Shown here in pieces: positions 56,071 to 64,000 of a stretch of 64,000 nucleotides of DNA. A program made the translations under genes and the position numbers. The stretch comes from Sphingomonas xanthus (GTDB taxonomy: Bacteria; Pseudomonadota; Alphaproteobacteria; Sphingomonadales; Sphingomonadaceae): NCBI RefSeq assembly GCF_007998985.1, contig NZ_CP041659.1:186001-250000 (forward strand), read 5' to 3'. A model generated the notes under the pieces. That model did no database searches, was not told the DNA's origin, and was given only the letters and a program-made list of their open reading frames with translations. Position 1 is the first letter of the stretch; each line of letters starts with the position of its first letter.

Positions 56071-56952
56071 ATGGCGGCCTCGGCGGGACCGCGCCCGGGC
56101 TGGTCGAGGCGCGCTCAATATAGTCTGTTCTTCAGTTTCCTGGCGGTCGTCGCCGGGATGATTGTCGGGCTGGTCCTGCTGATCCTTTCGCTTGTGGCCC
56201 CCCAAAGCTATGCCGCCGTGCGCGGAGCGGCGCTCGACGTGACGGCGCCCATCGGCGGCGCGCTGAATGAAGTTACGACGACCGTTACGGGTCTGGTCGG
56301 CGGAGCCGGGGACTATTGGAACGCCGCCAACCAGAATGCCCGGCTGAAGCGCGACCGCGCGGCCCTGATGCGGCGGATGGTCGAAGCCCGCGCTATCCTT
56401 GAGGAGAACCAGCAGCTCAAGGCCGCGCTGCAGCTTCGCGAACGCAGTCAGGACGCCATCGCGGCGGGCCGGATCGTCGGCTCCTCGCTCGACAGCCCGC
56501 GGCGGTTCGCGATCATTTCGGTGGGGACCAACGAGGGCATCGAGATTGGTATGCCGGTACGCGCCGCCGAAGGGCTGATCGGCCGGATCATCGACGCCGG
56601 CGCCGTAGCCAGCCGGGTCCTACTGGTCAGCGACCGGGCCAACGTCGTTCCGGCGCGGATTCTCAAGGGCGGGCAGCCGGTCATCGCGACCGGTCGCGGT
56701 GACGGGACCGTTGATGTTCGACCACTCGAGGTAGGCAAGAACCCTTTCAGGCCGGGCGACATCATCGTCACGTCCGGCGCGGGCGGCCTCTACCCGCCGC
56801 TGATCCCGATTGCCAAGGTCATTCGTCTGGATGACGATGGAGCGATTGCGATCCCGATCGCCGACCCCGCCAGAGTCAGCTTTGCGATTGTGCAGCGGCC
56901 CTATGAGCCGATGGCCCAGGCAGCGAGCGCGGCCGGCAGCGAGGATCTCTGA
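56071..56952 (+). CDS. mreC: MreC rod-shape protein
   Basis: 293 residues: a short cytoplasmic start, one membrane helix (FLAVVAGMIVGLVLLILSLV), a coiled coil (about 90-120, NARLKRDRAALMRRMVEARAILEENQQL) and periplasmic beta domains. It activates PBP2-RodA. Its 3' end overlaps mreD (TGATG). Confidence 0.95.
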   Translation: MAASAGPRPGWSRRAQYSLFFSFLAVVAGMIVGLVLLILSLVAPQSYAAVRGAALDVTAPIGGALNEVTTTVTGLVGGAGDYWNAANQNARLKRDRAALMRRMVEARAILEENQQLKAALQLRERSQDAIAAGRIVGSSLDSPRRFAIISVGTNEGIEIGMPVRAAEGLIGRIIDAGAVASRVLLVSDRANVVPARILKGGQPVIATGRGDGTVDVRPLEVGKNPFRPGDIIVTSGAGGLYPPLIPIAKVIRLDDDGAIAIPIADPARVSFAIVQRPYEPMAQAASAAGSEDL

Positions 56953-57479
56953 TGGTCCGGTCGGCGCTGGGGTCGAAGAGCGCGCGCCTTAATCGCGGGC
57001 CCCGCCCTGGCGCCGAATATTGGCCTGCCGCCACCGTGATGGTCGGCGCGCTGCTCTCCTTGCTTCCCATCGTGTCGGCAACGGGCTGGTGGCCCGATTT
57101 CGGGCTGCAGCTACTGGTTGCCTGGCGCCTTCTGCGAGCGGATGCGTGGCCGGCATGGTGGGCCGCGCCGATGGGGCTCGCCAACGATCTCATTCTCGGT
57201 AATCCGATCGGCTTGTCGATGGTATTCTGGCCTGCGATCATGATCGCCATGGACATCCTCGACCGCCGCACCATGTGGCGCGATTATTGGGTCGAATGGG
57301 CGATCGCGGCACTATTTTTGGCGATGGTCGAGCTGGCGCAGTGGCAGGCCGCAGCAATGCTGGGCGCCCCCGTCCCCCTTAAGTCCACCGCCGCTCCGGC
57401 GATCATCGTCGCGGTGCTGGTCTTTCCGGTCACTGCCCTGATCGTCACAAAGATTGACCGCTGGAGGCTGGGGCGATGA
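56952..57479 (+). CDS. mreD: MreD rod-shape membrane protein
   Basis: 175 residues with about five membrane helices (ATVMVGALLSLLPIVSATG; WPAIMIAMDIL; AIAALFLAMVELAQW; IIVAVLVFPVTALIVTKI). Partner of MreC. Start overlaps mreC and stop overlaps mrdA (ATGA). Confidence 0.92.
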   Translation: MVRSALGSKSARLNRGPRPGAEYWPAATVMVGALLSLLPIVSATGWWPDFGLQLLVAWRLLRADAWPAWWAAPMGLANDLILGNPIGLSMVFWPAIMIAMDILDRRTMWRDYWVEWAIAALFLAMVELAQWQAAAMLGAPVPLKSTAAPAIIVAVLVFPVTALIVTKIDRWRLGR

Positions 57480-59398
57480 GAAAACCGCGTTTCACGGCGG
57501 CGCACCAGTCGATCACCTTTTCGCGCCGGATGATGCTTGTCGGCGGGATGCAGGCCACATTCGGCGGCATATTGCTTGCCCGCCTGGGCTATCTGTCGGT
57601 TGCGCAGAATGAACATTACCAGCTGCTGAGCGAAGATAATCGTGTCCAGCTGATCATCGTGCCTCCCCGGCGGGGATGGATTATCGATCGCAACAACAAG
57701 CCGATCGCCATCAATCGATCCGACTTCCGGATCGATATCATTCCCGAACAGCTGGAACGGCCGACGGAAACGTTGCGAACGTTAACCCGCGCGCTGGACC
57801 TGACTCCGGACGACGTCGACCGGATCATCAAGGAACTGAAGGCCGCACGGGGATACCAGCCTGTTCAGGTCGCGGAAAATGTCCCCTACGAAAATTATGC
57901 GGCCGTCACGGTGAGATTGCCCGAACTGCCCGGTGTCCAGCCGATGCGGGGCTTTTCCCGCTATTATCCCTCGGGGCCAGCGGTTGGTCACCTGGTCGGT
58001 TACGTTGGCGCAGCCTCGGCCAAGGAATATGAGGAAGAGAAGAACCCGCTGCTGGTGACGCCCGGCTTCAAAATCGGCAAGGAGGGCCTGGAAAAGACCC
58101 TTGAGCCAAAACTGCGCGGCCAGCCCGGCGGGCAGCGCGTCGAATTGACCGCTCGCGGAAAGCTGGTCCGCGAGCTCGAACCGAAGCCCGACCGGTCGGG
58201 CGAGACGGTCCAGCTGGCGATCGATGCCGGGCTGCAGGAATATGCCGCCCGTCGCCTTGGCGAAGAATCGGGCAGCTGCACGATCATCGATTGCCTTACC
58301 GGCGACCTGTTGTGCATGGCTTCGATGCCCGCCTACGACCCCAACAGTTTTTCCGACGGCATTGGCCAGACCGAGTGGCGCATGCTGGCCGAGGACCAAC
58401 GGCGGCCGCTGCTCAACAAGACCCTGCAGGCGCTTTACCCCCCGGGTTCGACGATCAAGCCGATGGGCGCCTTGGCCATTCTGGCCGCGGGGATCGATCC
58501 CGACGAGACCATCCACTGTCCCGGCGGATACCGGCTCGGAAACCGTTTCTTCCGCTGCCTCGGCCGGCATGGCTCGGTCAACATGCGGCGGGCGATCGCC
58601 AAGAGCTGCAACACCTATTTCTACGCGATGGGCCATCGCATTGGCTATGATGCCATCGCGCCGATGGCCAAGCGCCTCGGGCTCGGTGCCAGGTTCGACC
58701 TCCCGGTCGTCAGCCAAAGCTATGGGACCGTCCCCAACAGCGAATGGAAAGCGCGCAAGTTCAAGGCTAACCCGCGCCTGATCGAACGGCCCGACTGGAC
58801 CGCGTCGGACACGCTCAATGCCTCGATCGGCCAAGGATATCTGATTCTTAATCCGCTGCAGCTGGCGGTGATGTCGGCGCGCATCGCATCAGGCCGAAAC
58901 CTCCACCCGCAGCTGATCGGTCGGCACGAAAAGCCCGCCCCCTCCCTCGGGATTCCCCAGGAACATCTCGACGCGGTGCGCGGCGGCATGTGGGAGGTCG
59001 TCAACGGGGACGGCACGGCGGGCGCAAGCCGGCTCCAGCTGCCTGGGATCGAGATGTGCGGAAAAACCGGTACCGCTCAGGTGCGCAAGATTACCGGCAG
59101 CCAGCGCGGCCAGTCGGGCGACTGGAAATATCGCGACCACGGCCTGTTCGTCTTCTTCGCGCCCTACGACAATCCGCGTTATGCCGGCTCGGTTGTCATC
59201 GAACATGGGCTCGGCGGCTCGCGCGCCGCGGCGCCGGTCGCCAAGGATGTGCTCACCTATCTGTTCGATCGGGAACAGGCGCTGAAATCGCTTGCCGCGC
59301 TCGAGGAACAATGGGGTGGCACGCTTATGGAGCGGACGGCGCGCCGGGAGGCACAGTTTAAGGCCATGTCGAAATCGGCAGCAGGGCTTGGCGCATGA
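57476..59398 (+). CDS. mrdA: Penicillin-binding protein 2 (elongasome transpeptidase)
   Basis: 640 residues: a membrane anchor (about 20-45), a pedestal domain with RGWIIDRNNKPIA, and the transpeptidase domain with SxxK (S325-T-I-K328), SCN (AKSCNTYFYAMG) and KTG (CGKTGTAQ). It crosslinks lateral peptidoglycan with RodA. Overlaps both neighbours by four bases. Confidence 0.97.
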   Translation: MRKPRFTAAHQSITFSRRMMLVGGMQATFGGILLARLGYLSVAQNEHYQLLSEDNRVQLIIVPPRRGWIIDRNNKPIAINRSDFRIDIIPEQLERPTETLRTLTRALDLTPDDVDRIIKELKAARGYQPVQVAENVPYENYAAVTVRLPELPGVQPMRGFSRYYPSGPAVGHLVGYVGAASAKEYEEEKNPLLVTPGFKIGKEGLEKTLEPKLRGQPGGQRVELTARGKLVRELEPKPDRSGETVQLAIDAGLQEYAARRLGEESGSCTIIDCLTGDLLCMASMPAYDPNSFSDGIGQTEWRMLAEDQRRPLLNKTLQALYPPGSTIKPMGALAILAAGIDPDETIHCPGGYRLGNRFFRCLGRHGSVNMRRAIAKSCNTYFYAMGHRIGYDAIAPMAKRLGLGARFDLPVVSQSYGTVPNSEWKARKFKANPRLIERPDWTASDTLNASIGQGYLILNPLQLAVMSARIASGRNLHPQLIGRHEKPAPSLGIPQEHLDAVRGGMWEVVNGDGTAGASRLQLPGIEMCGKTGTAQVRKITGSQRGQSGDWKYRDHGLFVFFAPYDNPRYAGSVVIEHGLGGSRAAAPVAKDVLTYLFDREQALKSLAALEEQWGGTLMERTARREAQFKAMSKSAAGLGA

Positions 59399-60507
59399 TC
59401 AGTTCGGCAATCATTCCCCAGCCGCTGGCCCGCCTGCCCTGGCGTCTGATCCTGCTGGTGGCGATCATCTGCACGATCGGCATCGTTACCCTTTTTTCTG
59501 CTGCCGGTGGGTCCTGGTCGCCCTGGGCGATCAAGCAGGCGATCACCATCCTTGCCTTCTTCGCGCTGGCAGTCGCGATCAGCTACATCCCCGAAAATTT
59601 CATCAAGCAGGTCACCTTCCCGACCTATGTCTTTATTCTGCTGCTGCTCATCGCGGTGGAAATGGTCGGCTTCGTCGGCAAGGGGGCACAGCGGTGGATC
59701 GACCTGGGATTTATCCGGCTGCAACCATCGGAATTCATGAAGCCCGCCGTCTGCCTGATGCTTGCCCGGTTCTACGACCTTCTGCCCATCGCCGATGTCC
59801 GCCGCTGGCGCGGACTTTGGCCGGCTGCCCTGCTGGTCCTCCTGCCTTGGGGCATGATCCTCGTCCAGCCGGACCTTGGCACCGCGACGATGGTGCTGGT
59901 CGGCGGGTTGACCGTGATGTTCGTAGCCGGCCTTCCGATGTGGTATTTCCTAGCGGGTGCGGGGGCTCTCGCCGCGGCGCTGCCCGTCGTCTACGCGATG
60001 ATGCACGAATATCAGCGCAAGCGCGTGCTGATCTTCCTTGAACCGGAAGCCGATCCGCTTGGCGCCGGCTATCATATCAGTCAGTCGAAGATCGCCATCG
60101 GATCGGGCGGCGTCTGGGGCAAGGGCTATCTCAACGGAAGCCAAAGCCACCTCCAATATCTGCCCGAGGGCCATACCGACTTCGTCTTCGCCGCATTTGT
60201 TGAGGAATGGGGCCTGATCGGCGGCGTGCTGCTGATCCTGGCCTTCGCCATGGTCGTCCGCTGGGGCATGCGGGTCAGCCAGAAAAGCAAGACGCGGTTT
60301 GCGCAACTGTCCGCAGCCGGCCTGTCGATGACCATATTCTTCTATGTCACGGTCAACCTGATGATGGTCATGGGCTTGGCGCCGGTCGTCGGGATACCGC
60401 TGCCCTTGGTCAGCTTCGGCGGATCGGCGGTCATGACCGTGATGATTTGCCTGGGGCTGCTGATGGGCTTTGAACGGCGCTCGCGCACCCGCTCGACCTT
60501 GAGCTGA
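59395..60507 (+). CDS. rodA: RodA peptidoglycan glycosyltransferase (SEDS)
   Basis: 370 residues, about ten membrane helices, SEDS signatures GKGAQRWIDLGFIRLQPSEFMKP, QPDLGTA, and PLPLVSFGGSAVMT. It polymerises lipid II with PBP2. Last gene of the operon, followed by a terminator. Confidence 0.97.
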   Translation: MISSAIIPQPLARLPWRLILLVAIICTIGIVTLFSAAGGSWSPWAIKQAITILAFFALAVAISYIPENFIKQVTFPTYVFILLLLIAVEMVGFVGKGAQRWIDLGFIRLQPSEFMKPAVCLMLARFYDLLPIADVRRWRGLWPAALLVLLPWGMILVQPDLGTATMVLVGGLTVMFVAGLPMWYFLAGAGALAAALPVVYAMMHEYQRKRVLIFLEPEADPLGAGYHISQSKIAIGSGGVWGKGYLNGSQSHLQYLPEGHTDFVFAAFVEEWGLIGGVLLILAFAMVVRWGMRVSQKSKTRFAQLSAAGLSMTIFFYVTVNLMMVMGLAPVVGIPLPLVSFGGSAVMTVMICLGLLMGFERRSRTRSTLS

Positions 60508-60565
60508 CGGAGCTAATCCAGAAACGGGCGCATCGCCTCGCCCCGCCCCCGTGCAGCAGCGGTTC

Positions 60566-60594
60566 GGCGATCAGCGATGATCGCCCAAGTTTTT
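60566..60594 (+). terminator. Intrinsic terminator of the mre operon
   Basis: Perfect 8-base stem GGCGATCA / TGATCGCC with loop GCGA, then CAAG and TTTTT (60590-60594). It lies about 60 bases after the rodA stop. Confidence 0.75.
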
Positions 60595-60685
60595 CCATCA
60601 AGGGCGTTGCGCGGAACAAAGACTCTTGTTAGAGGCCCGCCCGCGCCCCCGCTTCCAAGCGGCCAGCGCGCTGCCTGACAGGCAC

Positions 60686-60723
60686 GGACGCATAGCTCAG
60701 TTGGTAGAGCAGCTGACTCTTAA
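60686..60723 (+). pseudogene. 5' half of tRNA-Lys(CTT), interrupted after the anticodon loop
   Basis: Bases 60686-60723 match a tRNA-Lys from position 1 to 38: acceptor strand GGACGCA, TAGCTCAGTTGGTAGAGC, anticodon-stem strand GCTGA and loop CTCTTAA (anticodon CTT). The next bases should be TCAGC to close the anticodon stem but are CCCTA, and no T-arm or acceptor 3' strand follows anywhere in the window. A possible promoter (TTGCGC, 16-base spacer, TTAGAG at 60607-60634) remains upstream. I read this as the attachment-site end of an inserted island. Confidence 0.85.
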
Positions 60724-60777
60724 CCCTAATTTGGGCGCAGTTTTTTCTGCTGTTTTTCAGATACTTAGGTGCAAACA

Positions 60778-60810
60778 GAGACATACCTGTCTCACCCGAA
60801 TGTCTCACCC
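60778..60810. repeat. Inverted and direct repeats beside the tRNA junction
   Basis: GAGACA / TGTCTC (60778-60793, four-base spacer) is an inverted repeat. The second arm begins a 10-base direct repeat TGTCTCACCC at 60788-60797 and 60801-60810. Short repeats of this kind near attachment sites often bind integrase or excisionase. The role is inferred. Confidence 0.5.
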
Positions 60811-61100
60811 TTGATGATGACGCTAGTCGAGTTTTTTGCCGCCATAACTATGCTTCCGTTAGGATTGCGGGCGGCAATCCGATCTGCGGTCGCCAATGCG
60901 GCACCGCGAACGCAAGAAGCTCGGGAAAGGACCGCTGGCTGCCTTTTTGCCCTTAGCCAATCCTCGAAGTCGGCTCGCATCACGCGGCGGTGTTTGCGGC
61001 CAGGACAGACGGTCGGCATTTCGCACATCAGTCGGCCAGCTTGCTTGCTGCTGATCTGCAGCAATCGAGCAATGTCCGACCGAGTAAGAAAATCACGCAC
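60792..61100 (-). CDS. Excisionase-like helix-turn-helix protein
   Basis: 102 residues beginning with GTG. The N-terminal half (FLTRSDIARLLQISSKQAGRLM...RRVMRADFEDWLRAK) fits the MerR/HTH_17-like fold of excisionase and AlpA-type proteins. The C-terminal half is unrecognised. It sits 68 bases from the tRNA-Lys break, where a recombination directionality factor would be expected. There is no clear ribosome site. Confidence 0.65.
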   Translation of the reverse strand: MRDFLTRSDIARLLQISSKQAGRLMCEMPTVCPGRKHRRVMRADFEDWLRAKRQPAVLSRASCVRGAALATADRIAARNPNGSIVMAAKNSTSVIIKGETFG

Positions 61101-61107
61101 AACTAGA

Positions 61108-61130
61108 AAATACCCCGTTTTGGGGTATTT
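61108..61130. promoter_or_regulatory. Palindromic operator between divergent excisionase-like and Xre genes
   Basis: Perfect inverted repeat AAATACCCC / GGGGTATTT with a five-base spacer, centred in the 55-base intergenic region. It is nested inside a second inverted pair, CTAGAAA (61103-61109) and TTTCTAG (61149-61155). A likely binding site for the Xre protein controlling both genes. Confidence 0.65.
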
Positions 61131-61155
61131 GCAATCCCATCTCTACGATTTCTAG

Positions 61156-61404
61156 ATGGCTAAGCGAGACGCTCATGACGATCGCTATGTGCGGGCAATC
61201 GAAGCACTTCGGATCGCTAGGCATAACGCGCGCATCACACAGGTTGAACTTGCAACCGCGCTCGGCAAGCGCCAGCAGTTCGTGTCGAAGTACGAGTCTG
61301 GTGAACGCCGGCTCGACATAATCGAGTTCTTGGATGTGGCGAAGGCCCTCGAATTGGATATCGAGTCAACGCTTCGGGACATGATCGAACCTAGGCGCGT
61401 CTAA
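61156..61404 (+). CDS. Xre-family helix-turn-helix regulator (controller-like)
   Basis: 82 residues, almost only a helix-turn-helix domain (ARITQVELATALGKRQQFVSKYESGERRLDIIEFLDVAKAL). The size and position just before a DNA methyltransferase resemble controller (C) proteins that time restriction-modification expression. No ribosome site stands before the ATG, so the mRNA may be leaderless, as in many C genes. Confidence 0.82.
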   Translation: MAKRDAHDDRYVRAIEALRIARHNARITQVELATALGKRQQFVSKYESGERRLDIIEFLDVAKALELDIESTLRDMIEPRRV

Positions 61405-61473
61405 TATTATAATCTTCGCCTTGTTTTTCCTGCTCCGGCCGTCAGAACTGAGATGCCGAAGTAAGGGGTGGGG

Positions 61474-64000
61474 ATGGCAGGCACAATCGAGATTGTTCTG
61501 AACGAGCATTTGTCAGGGTTGCTTCGAGCGAAGCGCGCTGAATGGAGCAAACCTGGAACTGTGCGCTGCGAAAATACCGGCGTGCTTGAAGCCTCAGGAC
61601 TTAGGCCAGACATCGTCGTGGCCCACGACCCCAAATTCCCGGTCGCAATTGAAACAGAGCTCGCACCCGCTTCAACCGTGGAGGCTGATGCCAAGAGTCG
61701 TGTGGGGCAAAAGTATAAGCCGACCGGCGGTACGATTTACTCTGCGATCGCGCTCAAACTACCCGACAAATATCGGAAGCTCTCGGGAGCCGAGATCGCC
61801 GCCGCTTTCGCGGTCGAGACGCAGTTTAGCTACTGCATATTATACGGCGAAAATCAGGCTGAAACCCAAAGGTGGCCGGAGGCCGGCTTCGTAGTGGGCA
61901 CTCTAGATGACTTGGCATTTGCCATTTCGACTGCGCGTGCCTCTCCGCACCTTATTGAGGAGGCTTCGGCCTTACTACAGCAAGGGGCAACAGTCTTAGC
62001 GAGCCTTTTGGAAGCCGGAACACCAAGCCACCCTGGCATGGCCGAAAAGTTCGCAAACTGTCTCAAACAGGACGCAAACATCCAGTCGTTCCGCATGGCG
62101 GCGACCATAATAATCAACGCCTTTGTCTTCCAAGAGAAACTCGCCGGCGGCGTGGGGGAACTCTCGTCGGTATCATCCATCTACGAGTTTGATTCGACGC
62201 CCGGGAAACTTGAAGTGATTGCCGCGTGGCAGCAGATCCTCGAAATCAACTATTGGCCGATTTTCGGCATTGCTTCCGATCTCTTGCGTTTCATTCCCGG
62301 TGAGGTCTGGAAGTCGTTCATCGACGAAGCTTTGAGAACTGCTGACCAGCTCGTCAGCCTAAACTTGGGGGGAAATCCCGACCTAATCGGCACAGTCTTT
62401 CAGAAGCTCATTTCGGACCGCCGTTTCCTGGCGACTTTCTACACCGCCCCGTCATCGGCGGCGCTCTTGAGCCGCCTGGTTATCCCGCAGCTGCCCCGCA
62501 CAGTTGAGGAGGCCCTGCCCGAAGGCGTGGGCAATCTGCGAATTGCCGACTTCGCATGCGGAACTGGTTCGCTCCTATCCGCCGCATACGGCGAGGTACG
62601 GCGAGTAGTTGAACAAAATGGTTACGATAGCGCCGCAGTCCACAAATGCTTGATGGAGGAAGCAATTGTCGGCTGCGACGTCGTTCCTTCCGCAACACAT
62701 ATAACTGCGTCCCAGCTTTCATCTGCGCACCCAGAGGCGCAATATAACCATACTAAGATCCTCACGCTGCCATTCGGGGTAGGTACGGGTGGAGCGGTGT
62801 CGCTTGGAGCAGTCGATCTGCTTGAGAAGCAGGGCGCCTTATCTACGATCGCAATCTCGGCATCGCAGGCTGGAGCCTCTGGCGAGAAAATCGTGGATCC
62901 TTGGCTCACAGTAGGCGGGGCGTCAGTTCACGATCAGGACTTTGACTTTGTGCTAATGAATCCACCGTTCACACGGTTGACCGGTGGTGGCGGCAAGACA
63001 AAGCAAACCACTAGGCCCCTATTCGCGGCGTTTGGTACGACGACCACCGATCAGGAGCAGATGTCGAAACGGGCCGGAAAGCTAACGAGCGACACCGTTT
63101 ATCATGCCAACGCGGGCGCAGGCTCGCTGTTTGCCGAGATAGCTCACCGAAAGATTAAGTATGGCGGACGGGTAGGCTTGATACTTCAGCTTGCAGCGTT
63201 CTCCGGCGCCTCTTGGGAGGCATGTCGAAAGCTATGGGGCAAGGCATACAAAGATATAATCATGCTCTCTATCGCGAGGGGCCGCCCAAAAGAAACGGCA
63301 TTTTCTGCCGACACCGGCACACCCGAAGCAATGATTGTCATGACGCGTGGGGCTCCTGATGATCGGCTTACAAGCGTAAGCTTGCTTCGTCGGCCTACTT
63401 CCATCCTAGAAGGTGCGGAGGTTGCTAATGAGATTCTTCGACTGAGAGCAAGCGGCGTCCTAAGCAGGCTAGAGGACGGTCCTCTGGGCGGCACTCCAAT
63501 TTATCTCGGCGATGAAAAGGTCGGTGAGGCAATCACTGCGCCAAAACCTGAATCAGGAACTTGGTCCTTATTCAGAATTAAAGACCATTCTGTCGCTCAA
63601 ACAGCATTTCACCTGACTTTGGGCAAGCTTTGGTTGCCTGGCATGCTCGCGGCCGACGTAATTTCTCTATCCATATGCCAAATGAAAAAGGTCGGCAAAG
63701 CTGGACCATACCATTTGGATGTGAGCGGCTCCACAACTTCTGGGGGAGCGCCACGAGGCCCCTTCAAGATTGCGCGGACGAGGTCTCCACAAAGCGTGTC
63801 GTATCCAATCTTGGCGGCTCATGATGAAAAGCGTGAAAGGACTCTGGTCATTGACGGCGATTCCGAAGGTTTGGTGCGCACGTCCCCCGATCCAATCGTT
63901 CGCGAAAAAATAAGCGCTCGCCTGGAGAACATTTGGAACCAGCGTTCATCTATACATATCGCGACTGACCTACAGTTTAACTCAAATGCACTAGTGGCGG
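61474..64000 (+). CDS. N6-adenine DNA methyltransferase, possible restriction fusion, 3' end missing
   Basis: Open for 842 codons to the window end. The methyltransferase core has motif I DFACGTGSLL (359-368) and the catalytic NPPF (496-499), the gamma-class N6-adenine pattern. The first 150 residues contain RPDIVV (D46) and VAIETEL (E60-x-E62), resembling a PD-(D/E)xK nuclease core but with Glu in place of the usual Lys, so nuclease activity is uncertain. Residues 100-340 are helical and unassigned. AAGGGGTGGGG precedes the ATG. Downstream partners (nuclease, helicase, specificity subunit) would decide the system type. Confidence 0.85.
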   Translation, partial: MAGTIEIVLNEHLSGLLRAKRAEWSKPGTVRCENTGVLEASGLRPDIVVAHDPKFPVAIETELAPASTVEADAKSRVGQKYKPTGGTIYSAIALKLPDKYRKLSGAEIAAAFAVETQFSYCILYGENQAETQRWPEAGFVVGTLDDLAFAISTARASPHLIEEASALLQQGATVLASLLEAGTPSHPGMAEKFANCLKQDANIQSFRMAATIIINAFVFQEKLAGGVGELSSVSSIYEFDSTPGKLEVIAAWQQILEINYWPIFGIASDLLRFIPGEVWKSFIDEALRTADQLVSLNLGGNPDLIGTVFQKLISDRRFLATFYTAPSSAALLSRLVIPQLPRTVEEALPEGVGNLRIADFACGTGSLLSAAYGEVRRVVEQNGYDSAAVHKCLMEEAIVGCDVVPSATHITASQLSSAHPEAQYNHTKILTLPFGVGTGGAVSLGAVDLLEKQGALSTIAISASQAGASGEKIVDPWLTVGGASVHDQDFDFVLMNPPFTRLTGGGGKTKQTTRPLFAAFGTTTTDQEQMSKRAGKLTSDTVYHANAGAGSLFAEIAHRKIKYGGRVGLILQLAAFSGASWEACRKLWGKAYKDIIMLSIARGRPKETAFSADTGTPEAMIVMTRGAPDDRLTSVSLLRRPTSILEGAEVANEILRLRASGVLSRLEDGPLGGTPIYLGDEKVGEAITAPKPESGTWSLFRIKDHSVAQTAFHLTLGKLWLPGMLAADVISLSICQMKKVGKAGPYHLDVSGSTTSGGAPRGPFKIARTRSPQSVSYPILAAHDEKRERTLVIDGDSEGLVRTSPDPIVREKISARLENIWNQRSSIHIATDLQFNSNALVA

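Larger units (their letters stand above)
60724..64000. mobile_element. Left end of a putative genomic island in tRNA-Lys (continues past window)
   Basis: From the tRNA break to the window end, base composition and codon use change (more A/T, codons such as TTA, ATA and AGA appear). Gene content also changes to an excisionase-like gene, an Xre regulator and a large DNA methyltransferase. The integrase and the other end are not in the window. Confidence 0.7.

Noticed and set aside
60686..61100. Group I intron in tRNA-Lys
   Set aside because: Bacterial tRNA introns do sit in the anticodon loop, but no 3' exon (T-arm and acceptor strand) follows, and protein genes begin within 70 bases.

Overview
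The window reads as chromosome of a GC-rich alphaproteobacterium, most likely order Sphingomonadales (Sphingomonas/Sphingomicrobium-like). This is inferred from gene content and style: a cysteine-paired TonB-dependent receptor, a PhoK-type alkaline phosphatase, a short prolyl-tRNA synthetase, SPOR and Sel1 lipoproteins, and a PRC-barrel membrane protein. No rRNA, CRISPR array or insertion sequence was seen. Coding density is very high. Many operons are built on 1-4 base stop-start overlaps, and several convergent pairs share one CTAG as both stop codons.

Layout. 1-3589 (minus): glutathione peroxidase (cut by the window edge), lolD, lolC and proS. 3590-3950 is non-coding with an orphan terminator. 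3951-6239: DUF1622 protein, PAS histidine kinase and an RsbQ-like hydrolase. 6338-11175 is an accessory patch: a ParE/Phd toxin-antitoxin pair, a 998-residue RelA/SpoT-domain protein and a predicted ADP-ribosyltransferase, ending next to tRNA-Met. 11362-16097: DUF3775, 2'-5' RNA ligase-like, PRC-barrel, kup and ald. 16082-20833: a seven-gene ccm operon (ccmC-D-E-F-G-H-I, no ccmAB). 20877-23490: amino-acid dehydrogenase, tRNA-His, HIT protein, Crp/Fnr regulator and tRNA-Val.

23564-34877 holds hup, lon, a CPBP-like protein, clpX, clpP, then a TonB-dependent receptor and a glycosyltransferase, then tig and tRNA-Leu. This is the ancient tig-clpP-clpX-lon-hup block with two inserted loci. 34988-37884: two proline-rich micro-ORFs, two lipoproteins and an M48 protease. 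37959-42856: PhoK-like phosphatase and gatCAB. 42936-45421: DUF3089 protein, ruvX and pyrB. 45423-49261: a ParA / ribbon-helix-helix / TPR-SPOR operon and a divergent Sel1-SPOR gene. 49258-52188: serB, miaA, a KARI gene (ilvC) without ilvBN, and a small protein. 52304-54863: outer-membrane barrel protein and mutL. 55018-60507: the elongasome operon mreB-mreC-mreD-mrdA-rodA.

At 60686 a tRNA-Lys(CTT) gene begins normally but breaks off right after its anticodon loop. From 60724 to the window end the DNA is less GC-rich and carries an excisionase-like gene, a divergent Xre regulator with a palindromic operator, and the first 842 codons of a large N6-adenine DNA methyltransferase. This looks like one end of a genomic island carrying a restriction/defence system whose rest lies beyond the window.
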